The notes under the pieces are model-generated. The model was given only the letters and a program-made list of their open reading frames with translations, was not told the DNA's origin and made no database searches. A DNA stretch of 64,000 nt, taken from assembly GCF_963576545.1 (NCBI RefSeq), contig NW_026870468.1:186001-250000 (forward strand), given 5' to 3'. Below are positions 33,942-48,040 of this stretch, in pieces (within the stretch, counting starts at the first letter, position 1; every line of letters begins with the position of its first letter). Both the position numbers and the translations under genes were made by a program. This stretch comes from Limanda limanda (Eukaryota; Chordata; Actinopteri; Pleuronectiformes; Pleuronectidae).

Positions 33942-36900
33942 TTGAAAAGTGGTTGCATCTGGACTAATTTGGGTCCTGCGGATCGATTGGTACCATCCCC
34001 GAGCTTGTACGACCTTCGGAAGAGGTCGACCGACGAAATTCCCCCAAATCTGAGGAGATATTCTTGAATAACTTTTTTGTGAAGGTCGGAGAGACTTGCA
34101 AGTAGGCTCTACCCCCACTAAATGGGGTAGCGCGCATCGATCGGTACCATCCTTGAGCTTCTCCGACTTTCGGAAGGGTTAGGGTTAGGGTTAGGGATGA
34201 AAGCACATAGGAGAAAGAGATATTCTTGAATAACTTTTTTTGTGAAGGTCGGAGAGACTTGGAAAGTGGTTGCATCTGGACTAATTTGGGTCCTGCGGAT
34301 CGATTGGTACCATCCCCGAGCTTGTACGACCTTCGGAAGAGGTCGACCGACGAAATTCCCCCAAATCTGAGGAGATATTCTTGAATAACTTTTTTTGTGA
34401 AGGTCGGAGAGACTTGCAAGTAGGCTCTACCCCCACTAAATGGGGTTGCGCGCATCGATCAGTACCATCCTTGAGCTTCTCCGACTTTCGGAAGGGTTAG
34501 GGTTAGGGATAGGGATGAAAGCACATAGGAGAAAGAGATATTCTTGAATAACTTTTTTTGTGAAGGTCGGAGAGACTTGCAAGTAGGCTCTACCCCCACT
34601 AAATGGGGTAGCGCGCATCGATCAGTACCATCCTTGAGCTTCTCCGACTTTCGGAAGGGTTAGGGTTAGGGATGAAAGCACATAGGAGAAAGAGATATTC
34701 TTGAATAACTTTTTTTGTGAAGGTCGGAGAGACTTGCAAGTAGGCTCTACCCCCACTAAATGGGGTAGCGCGCATCGATCGGTACCATCCTTGAGCTTCT
34801 CCGACTTTCGGAAGGGTTAGGGTTAGGGTTAGGGATGAAAGCACATAGGAGAAAGAGATATTCTTGAATAACTTTTTTTGTGAAGGTCGGAGAGACTTGC
34901 AAGTAGGCTCTACCCCCACTAAATGGGGTAGCGCGCATCGATCGGTACCATCCTTGAGCTTCTCCGACTTTCGGAAGGGTTAGGGTTAGGGTTAGGGATG
35001 AAAGCACATAGGAGAAAGAGATATTCTTGAATAACTTTTTTTGTGAAGGTCGGAGAGACTTGGAAAGTGGTTGCATCTGGACTAATTTGGGTCCTGCAGA
35101 TCGATTGGTACCATCCCCGAGCTTGTACGACCTTCGAAAGAGGTCGACCGACGAAATTCCCCCAAATCTGAGGAGATATTCTTGAATAACTTTTTTTGTG
35201 AAGGTCGGAGAGACTTGCAAGTAGGCTCTACCCCCACTAAATGGGGTAGCGCGCATCGATCGGTACCATCCTTGAGCTTCTCCGACTTTCGGAAGGGTTA
35301 GGGTTAGGGATGAAAGCACATAGGAGAAAGAGATATTCTTGAATAACTTTTTTTGTGAAGGTCGGAGAGACTTGGAAAGTGGTTGCATCTGGACTAATTT
35401 GGGTCCTGCGGATCGATTGGTACCATCCCCGAGCTTGTACGACCTTCGGAAGAGGTCGACCGACGAAATTCCCCCAAATCTGAGGAGATATTCTTGAATA
35501 ACTTTTTTTGTGAAGGTCGGAGAGACTTGCAAGTAGGCTCTACCCCCACTAAATGGGGTTGCGCGCATCGATCGGTACCATCCTTGAGCTTCTCCGACTT
35601 TCGGAAGGGTTAGGGTTAGGGTTAGGGATGAAAGCACATAGGAGAAAGAGATATTCTTGAATAACTTTTTTTGTGAAGGTCGGAGAGACTTGCAAGTAGG
35701 CTTTACCCCCACTAAATGGGGTAGCGCGCATCGATCGGTACCATCCTTGAGCTTCTCCGACTTTCGGAAGGGTTAGGGTTAGGGTTAGGGATGAAAGCAC
35801 ATAGGAGAAAGAGATATTCTTGAATAACTTTTTTTGTGAAGGTCGGAGAGACTTGGAAAGTGGTTGCATCTGGACTAATTTGGGTCCTGCAGATCGATTG
35901 GTACCATCCCCGAGCTTGTACGACCTTCGGAAGAGGTCGACCGACGAAATTCCCCCAAATCTGAGGAGATATTCTTGAATAACTTTTTTTGTGAAGGTCG
36001 GAGAGACTTGCAAGTAGGCTCTACCCCCACTAAATGGGGTTGCGCGCATCGATCGGTACCATCCTTGAGCTTCTCCGACTTTCGGAAGGGTTAGGGTTAG
36101 GGTTAGGGATGAAAGCACATAGGAGAAAGAGATATTCTTGAATAACTTTTTTTGTGAAGGTCGGAGAGACTTGCAAGTAGGCTCTACCCCCACTAAATGG
36201 GGTAGCGCGCATCGATCGGTACCATCCTTGAGCTTCTCCGACTTTCGGAAGGGTTAGGGTTAGGGTTAGGGATGAAAGCACATAGGAGAAAGAGATATTC
36301 TTGAATAACTTTTTTTGTGAAGGTCGGAGAGACTTGGAAAGTGGTTGCATCTGGACTAATTTGGGTCCTGCGGATCGATTGGTACCATCCCCGAGCTTGT
36401 ACGACCTTCGGAAGAGGTCGACCGACGAAATTCCCCCAAATCTGAGGAGATATTCTTGAATAACTTTTTTTGTGAAGGTCGGAGAGACTTGCAAGTAGGC
36501 TCTACCCCCACTAAATGGGGTTGCGCGCATCGATCAGTACCATCCTTGAGCTTCTCCGACTTTCGGAAGGGTTAGGGTTAGGGTTAGGGATGAAAGCACA
36601 TAGGAGAAAGAGATATTCTTGAATAACTTTTTTTGTGAAGGTCGGAGAGACTTGGAAAGTGGTTGCATCTGGACTAATTTGGGTCCTGCGGATCGATTGG
36701 TACCATCCCCGAGCTTGTACGACCTTCGGAAGAGGTCGACCGACGAAATTCCCCCAAATCTGAGGAGATATTCTTGAATAACTTTTTTTGTGAAGGTCGG
36801 AGAGACTTGCAAGTAGGCTCTACCCCCACTAAATGGGGTTGCGCGCATCGATCAGTACCATCCTTGAGCTTCTCCGACTTTCGGAAGGGTTAGGGTTAGG

Positions 36901-37776
36901 GTTAGGGATGAAAGCACATAGGAGAAAGAGATATTCTTGAATAACTTTTTTTGTGAAGGTCGGAGAGACTTGGAAAGTGGTTGCATCTGGACTAATTTGG
37001 GTCCTGCGGATCGATTGGTACCATCCCCGAGCTTGTACGACCTTCGGAAGAGGTCGACCGACGAAATTCCCCCAAATCTGAGGAGATATTCTTGAATAAC
37101 TTTTTTTGTGAAGGTCGGAGAGACTTGCAAGTAGGCTCTACCCCCACTAAATGGGGTTGCGCGCATCGATCAGTACCATCCTTGAGCTTCTCCGACTTTC
37201 GGAAGGGTTAGGGTTAGGGTTAGGGATGAAAGCACATAGGAGAAAGAGATATTCTTGAATAACTTTTTTTGTGAAGGTCGGAGAGACTTGCAAGTAGGCT
37301 CTACCCCCACTAAATGGGGTAGCGCGCATCGATCGGTACCATCCTTGAGCTTCTCCGACTTTCGGAAGGGTTAGGGTTAGGGTTAGGGATGAAAGCACAT
37401 AGGAGAAAGAGATATTCTTGAATAACTTTTTTTGTGAAGGTCGGAGAGACTTGCAAGTAGGCTCTACCCCCACTAAATGGGGTAGCGCGCATCGATCGGT
37501 ACCATCCTTGAGCTTCTCCGACTTTCGGAAGGGTTAGGGTTAGGGTTAGGGATGAAAGCACATAGGAGAAAGAGATATTCTTGAATAACTTTTTTTGTGA
37601 AGGTCGGAGAGACTTGCAAGTAGGCTCTACCCCCACTAAATGGGGTAGCGCGCATCGATCGGTACCATCATTGAGCTTCTCCGACTTTCGGAAGGGTTAG
37701 GGTTAGGGTTAGGGATGAAAGCACATAGGAGAAAGAGATATTCTTGAATAACTTTTTTTGTGAAGGTCGGAGAGAC
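33942..37776 (+). repeat. HOR segment, 3,835 bp (A-runs 1,4,1,2,2,1,1,4)
   Basis: Opens with the first of three B units that have T6 instead of T7 (154 bp; the others are 37777 and 42739). A 34414 has the only visibly mutated telomere hexamer: TTAGGG, TTAGGG, then ATAGGG. Short A units at 34577 and 35215. An extra B A pair is present compared with the previous segment. Confidence 0.86.
34414..34576 (+). repeat. A unit with degenerate telomere hexamer
   Basis: The tract reads GGGTTAGGGTTAGGGATAGGG: the third hexamer is ATAGGG. All four GGG runs remain, so a quadruplex is still possible, but one of the two TTAGGGTTA sites is lost. It is the only hexamer substitution I saw among roughly 820. 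Confidence 0.85.
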
Positions 37777-40700
37777 TTGAAAAGTGGTTGCATCTGGACT
37801 AATTTGGGTCCTGCGGATCGATTGGTACCATCCCCGAGCTTGTACGACCTTCGGAAGAGGTCGACCGACGAAATTCCCCCAAATCTGAGGAGATATTCTT
37901 GAATAACTTTTTTGTGAAGGTCGGAGAGACTTGCAAGTAGGCTCTACCCCCACTAAATGGGGTAGCGCGCATCGATCGGTACCATCCTTGAGCTTCTCCG
38001 ACTTTCGGAAGGGTTAGGGTTAGGGTTAGGGATGAAAGCACATAGGAGAAAGAGATATTCTTGAATAACTTTTTTTGTGAAGGTCGGAGAGACTTGGAAA
38101 GTGGTTGCATCTGGACTAATTTGGGTCCTGCGGATCGATTGGTACCATCCCCGAGCTTGTACGACCTTCGGAAGAGGTCGACCGACGAAATTCCCCCAAA
38201 TCTGAGGAGATATTCTTGAATAACTTTTTTTGTGAAGGTCGGAGAGACTTGCAAGTAGGCTCTACCCCCACTAAATGGGGTTGCGCGCATCGATCAGTAC
38301 CATCCTTGAGCTTCTCCGACTTTCGGAAGGGTTAGGGTTAGGGATGAAAGCACATAGGAGAAAGAGATATTCTTGAATAACTTTTTTTGTGAAGGTCGGA
38401 GAGACTTGCAAGTAGGCTCTACCCCCACTAAATGGGGTAGCGCGCATCGATCGGTACCATCCTTGAGCTTCTCCGACTTTCGGAAGGGTTAGGGTTAGGG
38501 TTAGGGATGAAAGCACATAGGAGAAAGAGATATTCTTGAATAACTTTTTTTGTGAAGGTCGGAGAGACTTGCAAGTAGGCTCTACCCCCACTAAATGGGG
38601 TAGCGCGCATCGATCGGTACCATCCTTGAGCTTCTCCGACTTTCGGAAGGGTTAGGGTTAGGGTTAGGGATGAAAGCACATAGGAGAAAGAGATATTCTT
38701 GAATAACTTTTTTTGTGAAGGTCGGAGAGACTTGAAAAGTGGTTGCATCTGGACTAATTTGGGTCCTGCGGATCGATTGGTACCATCCCCGAGCTTGTAC
38801 GACCTTCGGAAGAGGTCGACCGACGAAATTCCCCCAAATCTGAGGAGATATTCTTGAATAACTTTTTTTGTGAAGGTCGGAGAGACTTGCAAGTAGGCTC
38901 TACCCCCACTAAATGGGGTTGCGCGCATCGATCAGTACCATCCTTGAGCTTCTCCGACTTTCGGAAGGGTTAGGGTTAGGGTTAGGGATGAAAGCACATA
39001 GGAGAAAGAGATATTCTTGAATAACTTTTTTTGTGAAGGTCGGAGAGACTTGCAAGTAGGCTCTACCCCCACTAAATGGGGTAGCGCGCATCGATCAGTA
39101 CCATCCTTGAGCTTCTCCGACTTTCGGAAGGGTTAGGGTTAGGGTTAGGGATGAAAGCACATAGGAGAAAGAGATATTCTTGAATAACTTTTTTTGTGAA
39201 GGTTGGAGAGACTTGCAAGTAGGCTCTACCCCCACTAAATGGGGTAGCGCGCATCGATCGGTACCATCCTTGAGCTTCTCCGACTTTCGGAAGGGTTAGG
39301 GTTAGGGTTAGGGATGAAAGCACATAGGAGAAAGAGATATTCTTGAATAACTTTTTTTGTGAAGGTCGGAGAGACTTGCAAGTAGGCTCTACCCCCACTA
39401 AATGGGGTAGCGCGCATCGATCGGTACCATCCTTGAGCTTCTCCGACTTTCGGAAGGGTTAGGGTTAGGGTTAGGGATGAAAGCACATAGGAGAAAGAGA
39501 TATTCTTGAATAACTTTTTTTGTGAAGGTCGGAGAGACTTGCAAGTAGGCTCTACCCCCACTAAATGGGGTAGCGCGCATCGATCAGTACCATCCTTGAG
39601 CTTCTCCGACTTTCGGAAGGGTTAGGGTTAGGGATGAAAGCACATAGGAGAAAGAGATATTCTTGAATAACTTTTTTTGTGAAGGTCGGAGAGACTTGCA
39701 AGTAGGCTCTACCCCCACTAAATGGGGTAGCGCGCATCGATCGGTACCATCCTTGAGCTTCTCCGACTTTCGGAAGGGTTAGGGTTAGGGTTAGGGATGA
39801 AAGCACATAGGAGAAAGAGATATTCTTGAATAACTTTTTTTGTGAAGGTCGGAGAGACTTGCAAGTAGGCTCTACCCCCACTAAATGGGGTAGCGCGCAT
39901 CGATCGGTACCATCCTTGAGCTTCTCCGACTTTCGGAAGGGTTAGGGTTAGGGTTAGGGATGAAAGCACATAGGAGAAAGAGATATTCTTGAATAACTTT
40001 TTTTGTGAAGGTCGGAGAGACTTGGAAAGTGGTTGCATCTGGACTAATTTGGGTCCTGCAGATCGATTGGTACCATCCCCGAGCTTGTACGACCTTCGAA
40101 AGAGGTCGACCGACGAAATTCCCCCAAATCTGAGGAGATATTCTTGAATAACTTTTTTTGTGAAGGTCGGAGAGACTTGCAAGTAGGCTCTACCCCCACT
40201 AAATGGGGTAGCGCGCATCGATCGGTACCATCCTTGAGCTTCTCCGACTTTCGGAAGGGTTAGGGTTAGGGATGAAAGCACATAGGAGAAAGAGATATTC
40301 TTGAATAACTTTTTTTGTGAAGGTCGGAGAGACTTGGAAAGTGGTTGCATCTGGACTAATTTGGGTCCTGCGGATCGATTGGTACCATCCCCGAGCTTGT
40401 ACGACCTTCGGAAGAGGTCGACCGACGAAATTCCCCCAAATCTGAGGAGATATTCTTGAATAACTTTTTTTGTGAAGGTCGGAGAGACTTGCAAGTAGGC
40501 TCTACCCCCACTAAATGGGGTTGCGCGCATCGATCGGTACCATCCTTGAGCTTCTCCGACTTTCGGAAGGGTTAGGGTTAGGGTTAGGGATGAAAGCACA
40601 TAGGAGAAAGAGATATTCTTGAATAACTTTTTTTGTGAAGGTCGGAGAGACTTGCAAGTAGGCTTTACCCCCACTAAATGGGGTAGCGCGCATCGATCGG

Positions 40701-42738
40701 TACCATCCTTGAGCTTCTCCGACTTTCGGAAGGGTTAGGGTTAGGGTTAGGGATGAAAGCACATAGGAGAAAGAGATATTCTTGAATAACTTTTTTTGTG
40801 AAGGTCGGAGAGACTTGGAAAGTGGTTGCATCTGGACTAATTTGGGTCCTGCAGATCGATTGGTACCATCCCCGAGCTTGTACGACCTTCGGAAGAGGTC
40901 GACCGACGAAATTCCCCCAAATCTGAGGAGATATTCTTGAATAACTTTTTTTGTGAAGGTCGGAGAGACTTGCAAGTAGGCTCTACCCCCACTAAATGGG
41001 GTTGCGCGCATCGATCGGTACCATCCTTGAGCTTCTCCGACTTTCGGAAGGGTTAGGGTTAGGGTTAGGGATGAAAGCACATAGGAGAAAGAGATATTCT
41101 TGAATAACTTTTTTTGTGAAGGTCGGAGAGACTTGCAAGTAGGCTCTACCCCCACTAAATGGGGTAGCGCGCATCGATCGGTACCATCCTTGAGCTTCTC
41201 CGACTTTCGGAAGGGTTAGGGTTAGGGTTAGGGATGAAAGCACATAGGAGAAAGAGATATTCTTGAATAACTTTTTTTGTGAAGGTCGGAGAGACTTGGA
41301 AAGTGGTTGCATCTGGACTAATTTGGGTCCTGCGGATCGATTGGTACCATCCCCGAGCTTGTACGACCTTCGGAAGAGGTCGACCGACGAAATTCCCCCA
41401 AATCTGAGGAGATATTCTTGAATAACTTTTTTTGTGAAGGTCGGAGAGACTTGCAAGTAGGCTCTACCCCCACTAAATGGGGTTGCGCGCATCGATCAGT
41501 ACCATCCTTGAGCTTCTCCGACTTTCGGAAGGGTTAGGGTTAGGGTTAGGGATGAAAGCACATAGGAGAAAGAGATATTCTTGAATAACTTTTTTTGTGA
41601 AGGTCGGAGAGACTTGGAAAGTGGTTGCATCTGGACTAATTTGGGTCCTGCGGATCGATTGGTACCATCCCCGAGCTTGTACGACCTTCGGAAGAGGTCG
41701 ACCGACGAAATTCCCCCAAATCTGAGGAGATATTCTTGAATAACTTTTTTTGTGAAGGTCGGAGAGACTTGCAAGTAGGCTCTACCCCCACTAAATGGGG
41801 TTGCGCGCATCGATCAGTACCATCCTTGAGCTTCTCCGACTTTCGGAAGGGTTAGGGTTAGGGTTAGGGATGAAAGCACATAGGAGAAAGAGATATTCTT
41901 GAATAACTTTTTTTGTGAAGGTCGGAGAGACTTGGAAAGTGGTTGCATCTGGACTAATTTGGGTCCTGCGGATCGATTGGTACCATCCCCGAGCTTGTAC
42001 GACCTTCGGAAGAGGTCGACCGACGAAATTCCCCCAAATCTGAGGAGATATTCTTGAATAACTTTTTTTGTGAAGGTCGGAGAGACTTGCAAGTAGGCTC
42101 TACCCCCACTAAATGGGGTTGCGCGCATCGATCAGTACCATCCTTGAGCTTCTCCGACTTTCGGAAGGGTTAGGGTTAGGGTTAGGGATGAAAGCACATA
42201 GGAGAAAGAGATATTCTTGAATAACTTTTTTTGTGAAGGTCGGAGAGACTTGCAAGTAGGCTCTACCCCCACTAAATGGGGTAGCGCGCATCGATCGGTA
42301 CCATCCTTGAGCTTCTCCGACTTTCGGAAGGGTTAGGGTTAGGGTTAGGGATGAAAGCACATAGGAGAAAGAGATATTCTTGAATAACTTTTTTTGTGAA
42401 GGTCGGAGAGACTTGCAAGTAGGCTCTACCCCCACTAAATGGGGTAGCGCGCATCGATCGGTACCATCCTTGAGCTTCTCCGACTTTCGGAAGGGTTAGG
42501 GTTAGGGTTAGGGATGAAAGCACATAGGAGAAAGAGATATTCTTGAATAACTTTTTTTGTGAAGGTCGGAGAGACTTGCAAGTAGGCTCTACCCCCACTA
42601 AATGGGGTAGCGCGCATCGATCGGTACCATCATTGAGCTTCTCCGACTTTCGGAAGGGTTAGGGTTAGGGTTAGGGATGAAAGCACATAGGAGAAAGAGA
42701 TATTCTTGAATAACTTTTTTTGTGAAGGTCGGAGAGAC
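37777..42738 (+). repeat. HOR segment, 4,962 bp (A-runs 1,3,7,1,2,2,1,1,4)
   Basis: Contains the longest A run in the window (seven A, 38887-40021, the fifth of them short). Units from 34577 to about 40021 repeat 4,962 bp downstream, including T6 B units 37777/42739, GTTGGAGAG A units 39050/44012 and CTTCGAAAG B units 35060/40022. By eye I saw no difference between these two copies over most of their length, which marks a recent event or an assembly repeat. Confidence 0.87.
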
Positions 42739-45700
42739 TTGAAAAGTGGTTGCATCTGGACTAATTTGGGTCCTGCGGATCGATTGGTACCATCCCCGAG
42801 CTTGTACGACCTTCGGAAGAGGTCGACCGACGAAATTCCCCCAAATCTGAGGAGATATTCTTGAATAACTTTTTTGTGAAGGTCGGAGAGACTTGCAAGT
42901 AGGCTCTACCCCCACTAAATGGGGTAGCGCGCATCGATCGGTACCATCCTTGAGCTTCTCCGACTTTCGGAAGGGTTAGGGTTAGGGTTAGGGATGAAAG
43001 CACATAGGAGAAAGAGATATTCTTGAATAACTTTTTTTGTGAAGGTCGGAGAGACTTGGAAAGTGGTTGCATCTGGACTAATTTGGGTCCTGCGGATCGA
43101 TTGGTACCATCCCCGAGCTTGTACGACCTTCGGAAGAGGTCGACCGACGAAATTCCCCCAAATCTGAGGAGATATTCTTGAATAACTTTTTTTGTGAAGG
43201 TCGGAGAGACTTGCAAGTAGGCTCTACCCCCACTAAATGGGGTTGCGCGCATCGATCAGTACCATCCTTGAGCTTCTCCGACTTTCGGAAGGGTTAGGGT
43301 TAGGGATGAAAGCACATAGGAGAAAGAGATATTCTTGAATAACTTTTTTTGTGAAGGTCGGAGAGACTTGCAAGTAGGCTCTACCCCCACTAAATGGGGT
43401 AGCGCGCATCGATCGGTACCATCCTTGAGCTTCTCCGACTTTCGGAAGGGTTAGGGTTAGGGTTAGGGATGAAAGCACATAGGAGAAAGAGATATTCTTG
43501 AATAACTTTTTTTGTGAAGGTCGGAGAGACTTGCAAGTAGGCTCTACCCCCACTAAATGGGGTAGCGCGCATCGATCGGTACCATCCTTGAGCTTCTCCG
43601 ACTTTCGGAAGGGTTAGGGTTAGGGTTAGGGATGAAAGCACATAGGAGAAAGAGATATTCTTGAATAACTTTTTTTGTGAAGGTCGGAGAGACTTGAAAA
43701 GTGGTTGCATCTGGACTAATTTGGGTCCTGCGGATCGATTGGTACCATCCCCGAGCTTGTACGACCTTCGGAAGAGGTCGACCGACGAAATTCCCCCAAA
43801 TCTGAGGAGATATTCTTGAATAACTTTTTTTGTGAAGGTCGGAGAGACTTGCAAGTAGGCTCTACCCCCACTAAATGGGGTTGCGCGCATCGATCAGTAC
43901 CATCCTTGAGCTTCTCCGACTTTCGGAAGGGTTAGGGTTAGGGTTAGGGATGAAAGCACATAGGAGAAAGAGATATTCTTGAATAACTTTTTTTGTGAAG
44001 GTCGGAGAGACTTGCAAGTAGGCTCTACCCCCACTAAATGGGGTAGCGCGCATCGATCAGTACCATCCTTGAGCTTCTCCGACTTTCGGAAGGGTTAGGG
44101 TTAGGGTTAGGGATGAAAGCACATAGGAGAAAGAGATATTCTTGAATAACTTTTTTTGTGAAGGTTGGAGAGACTTGCAAGTAGGCTCTACCCCCACTAA
44201 ATGGGGTAGCGCGCATCGATCGGTACCATCCTTGAGCTTCTCCGACTTTCGGAAGGGTTAGGGTTAGGGTTAGGGATGAAAGCACATAGGAGAAAGAGAT
44301 ATTCTTGAATAACTTTTTTTGTGAAGGTCGGAGAGACTTGCAAGTAGGCTCTACCCCCACTAAATGGGGTAGCGCGCATCGATCGGTACCATCCTTGAGC
44401 TTCTCCGACTTTCGGAAGGGTTAGGGTTAGGGTTAGGGATGAAAGCACATAGGAGAAAGAGATATTCTTGAATAACTTTTTTTGTGAAGGTCGGAGAGAC
44501 TTGCAAGTAGGCTCTACCCCCACTAAATGGGGTAGCGCGCATCGATCAGTACCATCCTTGAGCTTCTCCGACTTTCGGAAGGGTTAGGGTTAGGGATGAA
44601 AGCACATAGGAGAAAGAGATATTCTTGAATAACTTTTTTTGTGAAGGTCGGAGAGACTTGCAAGTAGGCTCTACCCCCACTAAATGGGGTAGCGCGCATC
44701 GATCGGTACCATCCTTGAGCTTCTCCGACTTTCGGAAGGGTTAGGGTTAGGGTTAGGGATGAAAGCACATAGGAGAAAGAGATATTCTTGAATAACTTTT
44801 TTTGTGAAGGTCGGAGAGACTTGCAAGTAGGCTCTACCCCCACTAAATGGGGTAGCGCGCATCGATCGGTACCATCCTTGAGCTTCTCCGACTTTCGGAA
44901 GGGTTAGGGTTAGGGTTAGGGATGAAAGCACATAGGAGAAAGAGATATTCTTGAATAACTTTTTTTGTGAAGGTCGGAGAGACTTGAAAAGTGGTTGCAT
45001 CTGGACTAATTTGGGTCCTGCGGATCGATTGGTACCATCCCCGAGCTTGTACGACCTTCGGAAGAGGTCGACCGACGAAATTCCCCCAAATCTGAGGAGA
45101 TATTCTTGAATAACTTTTTTTGTGAAGGTCGGAGAGACTTGCAAGTAGGCTCTACCCCCACTAAATGGGGTTGCGCGCATCGATCAGTACCATCCTTGAG
45201 CTTCTCCGACTTTCGGAAGGGTTAGGGTTAGGGTTAGGGATGAAAGCACATAGGAGAAAGAGATATTCTTGAATAACTTTTTTTGTGAAGGTCGGAGAGA
45301 CTTGCAAGTAGGCTCTACCCCCACTAAATGGGGTAGCGCGCATCGATCGGTACCATCCTTGAGCTTCTCCGACTTTCGGAAGGGTTAGGGTTAGGGTTAG
45401 GGATGAAAGCACATAGGAGAAAGAGATATTCTTGAATAACTTTTTTTGTGAAGGTTGGAGAGACTTGCAAGTAGGCTCTACCCCCACTAAATGGGGTAGC
45501 GCGCATCGATTGGTACCATCCTTGAGCTTCTCCGACTTTCGGAAGGGTTAGGGTTAGGGTTAGGGATGAAAGCACATAGGAGAAAGAGATATTCTTGAAT
45601 AACTTTTTTTGTGAAGGTCGGAGAGACTTGCAAGTAGGCTCTACCCCCACTAAATGGGGTAGCGCGCATCGATCGGTACCATCCTTGAGCTTCTCCGACT

Positions 45701-48040
45701 TTCGGAAGGGTTAGGGTTAGGGTTAGGGATGAAAGCACATAGGAGAAAGAGATATTCTTGAATAACTTTTTTTGTGAAGGTCGGAGAGACTTGCAAGTAG
45801 GCTCTACCCCCACTAAATGGGGTAGCGCGCATCGATCGGTACCATCCTTGAGCTTCTCCGACTTTCGGAAGGGTTAGGGTTAGGGTTAGGGATGAAAGCA
45901 CATAGGAGAAAGAGATATTCTTGAATAACTTTTTTTGTGAAGGTCGGAGAGACTTGAAAAGTGGTTGCATCTGGACTAATTTGGGTCCTGCGGATCGATT
46001 GGTACCATCCCCGAGCTTGTACGACCTTCGGAAGAGGTCGACCGACGAAATTCCCCCAAATCTGAGGAGATATTCTTGAATAACTTTTTTTGTGAAGGTC
46101 GGAGAGACTTGCAAGTAGGCTTTACCCCCACTAAATGGGGTTGCGCGCATCGATCGGTACCATCCCCGAGCTTCTCCGACTTTCGGAAGGGTTAGGGTTA
46201 GGGTTAGGGATGAAAGCACATAGGAGAAAGAGATATTCTTGAATAACTTTTTTTGTGAAGGTCGGAGAGACTTGCAAGTAGGCTTTACCCCCACTAAATG
46301 GGGTAGCGCGCATCGATCGGTACCATCCTTGAGCTTCTCCGACTTTCGGAAGGGTTAGGGTTAGGGTTAGGGATGAAAGCACATAGGAGAAAGAGATATT
46401 CTTGAATAACTTTTTTTGTGAAGGTCGGAGAGACTTGGAAAGTGGTTGCATCTGGACTAATTTGGGTCCTGCGGATCGATTGGTACCATCCCCGAGCTTG
46501 TACGACCTTCGGAAGAGGTCGACCGACGAAATTCCCCCAAATCTGAGGAGATATTCTTGAATAACTTTTTTTGTGAAGGTCGGAGAGACTTGCAAGTAGG
46601 CTCTACCCCCACTAAATGGGGTAGCGCGCATCGATCGGTACCATCCTTGAGCTTCTCCGACTTTCGGAAGGGTTAGGGTTAGGGTTAGGGATGAAAGCAC
46701 ATAGGAGAAAGAGATATTCTTGAATAACTTTTTTTGTGAAGGTCGGAGAGACTTGCAAGTAGGCTTTACCCCCACTAAATGGGGTAGCGCGCATCGATCG
46801 GTACCATCCTTGAGCTTCTCCGACTTTCGGAAGGGTTAGGGTTAGGGTTAGGGATGAAAGCACATAGGAGAAAGAGATATTCTTGAATAACTTTTTTTGT
46901 GAAGGTCGGAGAGACTTGGAAAGTGGTTGCATCTGGACTAATTTGGGTCCTGCAGATCGATTGGTACCATCCCCGAGCTTGTACGACCTTCGGAAGAGGT
47001 CGACCGACGAAATTCCCCCAAATCTGAGGAGATATTCTTGAATAACTTTTTTTGTGAAGGTCGGAGAGACTTGCAAGTAGGCTCTACCCCCACTAAATGG
47101 GGTTGCGCGCATCGATCAGTACCATCCTTGAGCTTCTCCGACTTTCGGAAGGGTTAGGGTTAGGGTTAGGGATGAAAGCACATAGGAGAAAGAGATATTC
47201 TTGAATAACTTTTTTTGTGAAGGTCGGAGAGACTTGGAAAGTGGTTGCATCTGGACTAATTTGGGTCCTGCGGATCGATTGGTACCATCCCCGAGCTTGT
47301 ACGACCTTCGGAAGAGGTCGACCGACGAAATTCCCCCAAATCTGAGGAGATATTCTTGAATAACTTTTTTTGTGAAGGTCGGAGAGACTTGCAAGTAGGC
47401 TCTACCCCCACTAAATGGGGTTGCGCGCATTGATCAGTACCATCCTTGAGCTTCTCCGACTTTCGGAAGGGTTAGGGTTAGGGTTAGGGATGAAAGCACA
47501 TAGGAGAAAGAGATATTCTTGAATAACTTTTTTTGTGAAGGTCGGAGAGACTTGCAAGTAGGCTCTACCCCCACTAAATGGGGTAGCGCGCATCGATCGG
47601 TACCATCCTTGAGCTTCTCCGACTTTCGGAAGGGTTAGGGTTAGGGTTAGGGATGAAAGCACATAGGAGAAAGAGATATTCTTGAATAACTTTTTTTGTG
47701 AAGGTCGGAGAGACTTGCAAGTAGGCTCTACCCCCACTAAATGGGGTAGCGCGCATCGATCGGTACCATCCTTGAGCTTCTCCGACTTTCGGAAGGGTTA
47801 GGGTTAGGGTTAGGGATGAAAGCACATAGGAGAAAGAGATATTCTTGAATAACTTTTTTTGTGAAGGTCGGAGAGACTTGCAAGTAGGCTCTACCCCCAC
47901 TAAATGGGGTAGCGCGCATCGATCGGTACCATCATTGAGCTTCTCCGACTTTCGGAAGGGTTAGGGTTAGGGTTAGGGATGAAAGCACATAGGAGAAAGA
48001 GATATTCTTGAATAACTTTTTTTGTGAAGGTCGGAGAGAC
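42739..48040 (+). repeat. HOR segment, 5,302 bp (A-runs 1,3,7,5,2,2,1,4)
   Basis: The start continues the 4,962-bp duplication up to about 44983. It then switches to a pattern like that at 22.7-25.8 kb (A-runs 5,2,2,1,4 with GTTGGAGAG in A 45302 and CCCCGAGC in A 46109). This join at about 44.98 kb looks like a crossover between two HOR types. It ends with the CATCATTGAG A at 47878. Confidence 0.83.
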
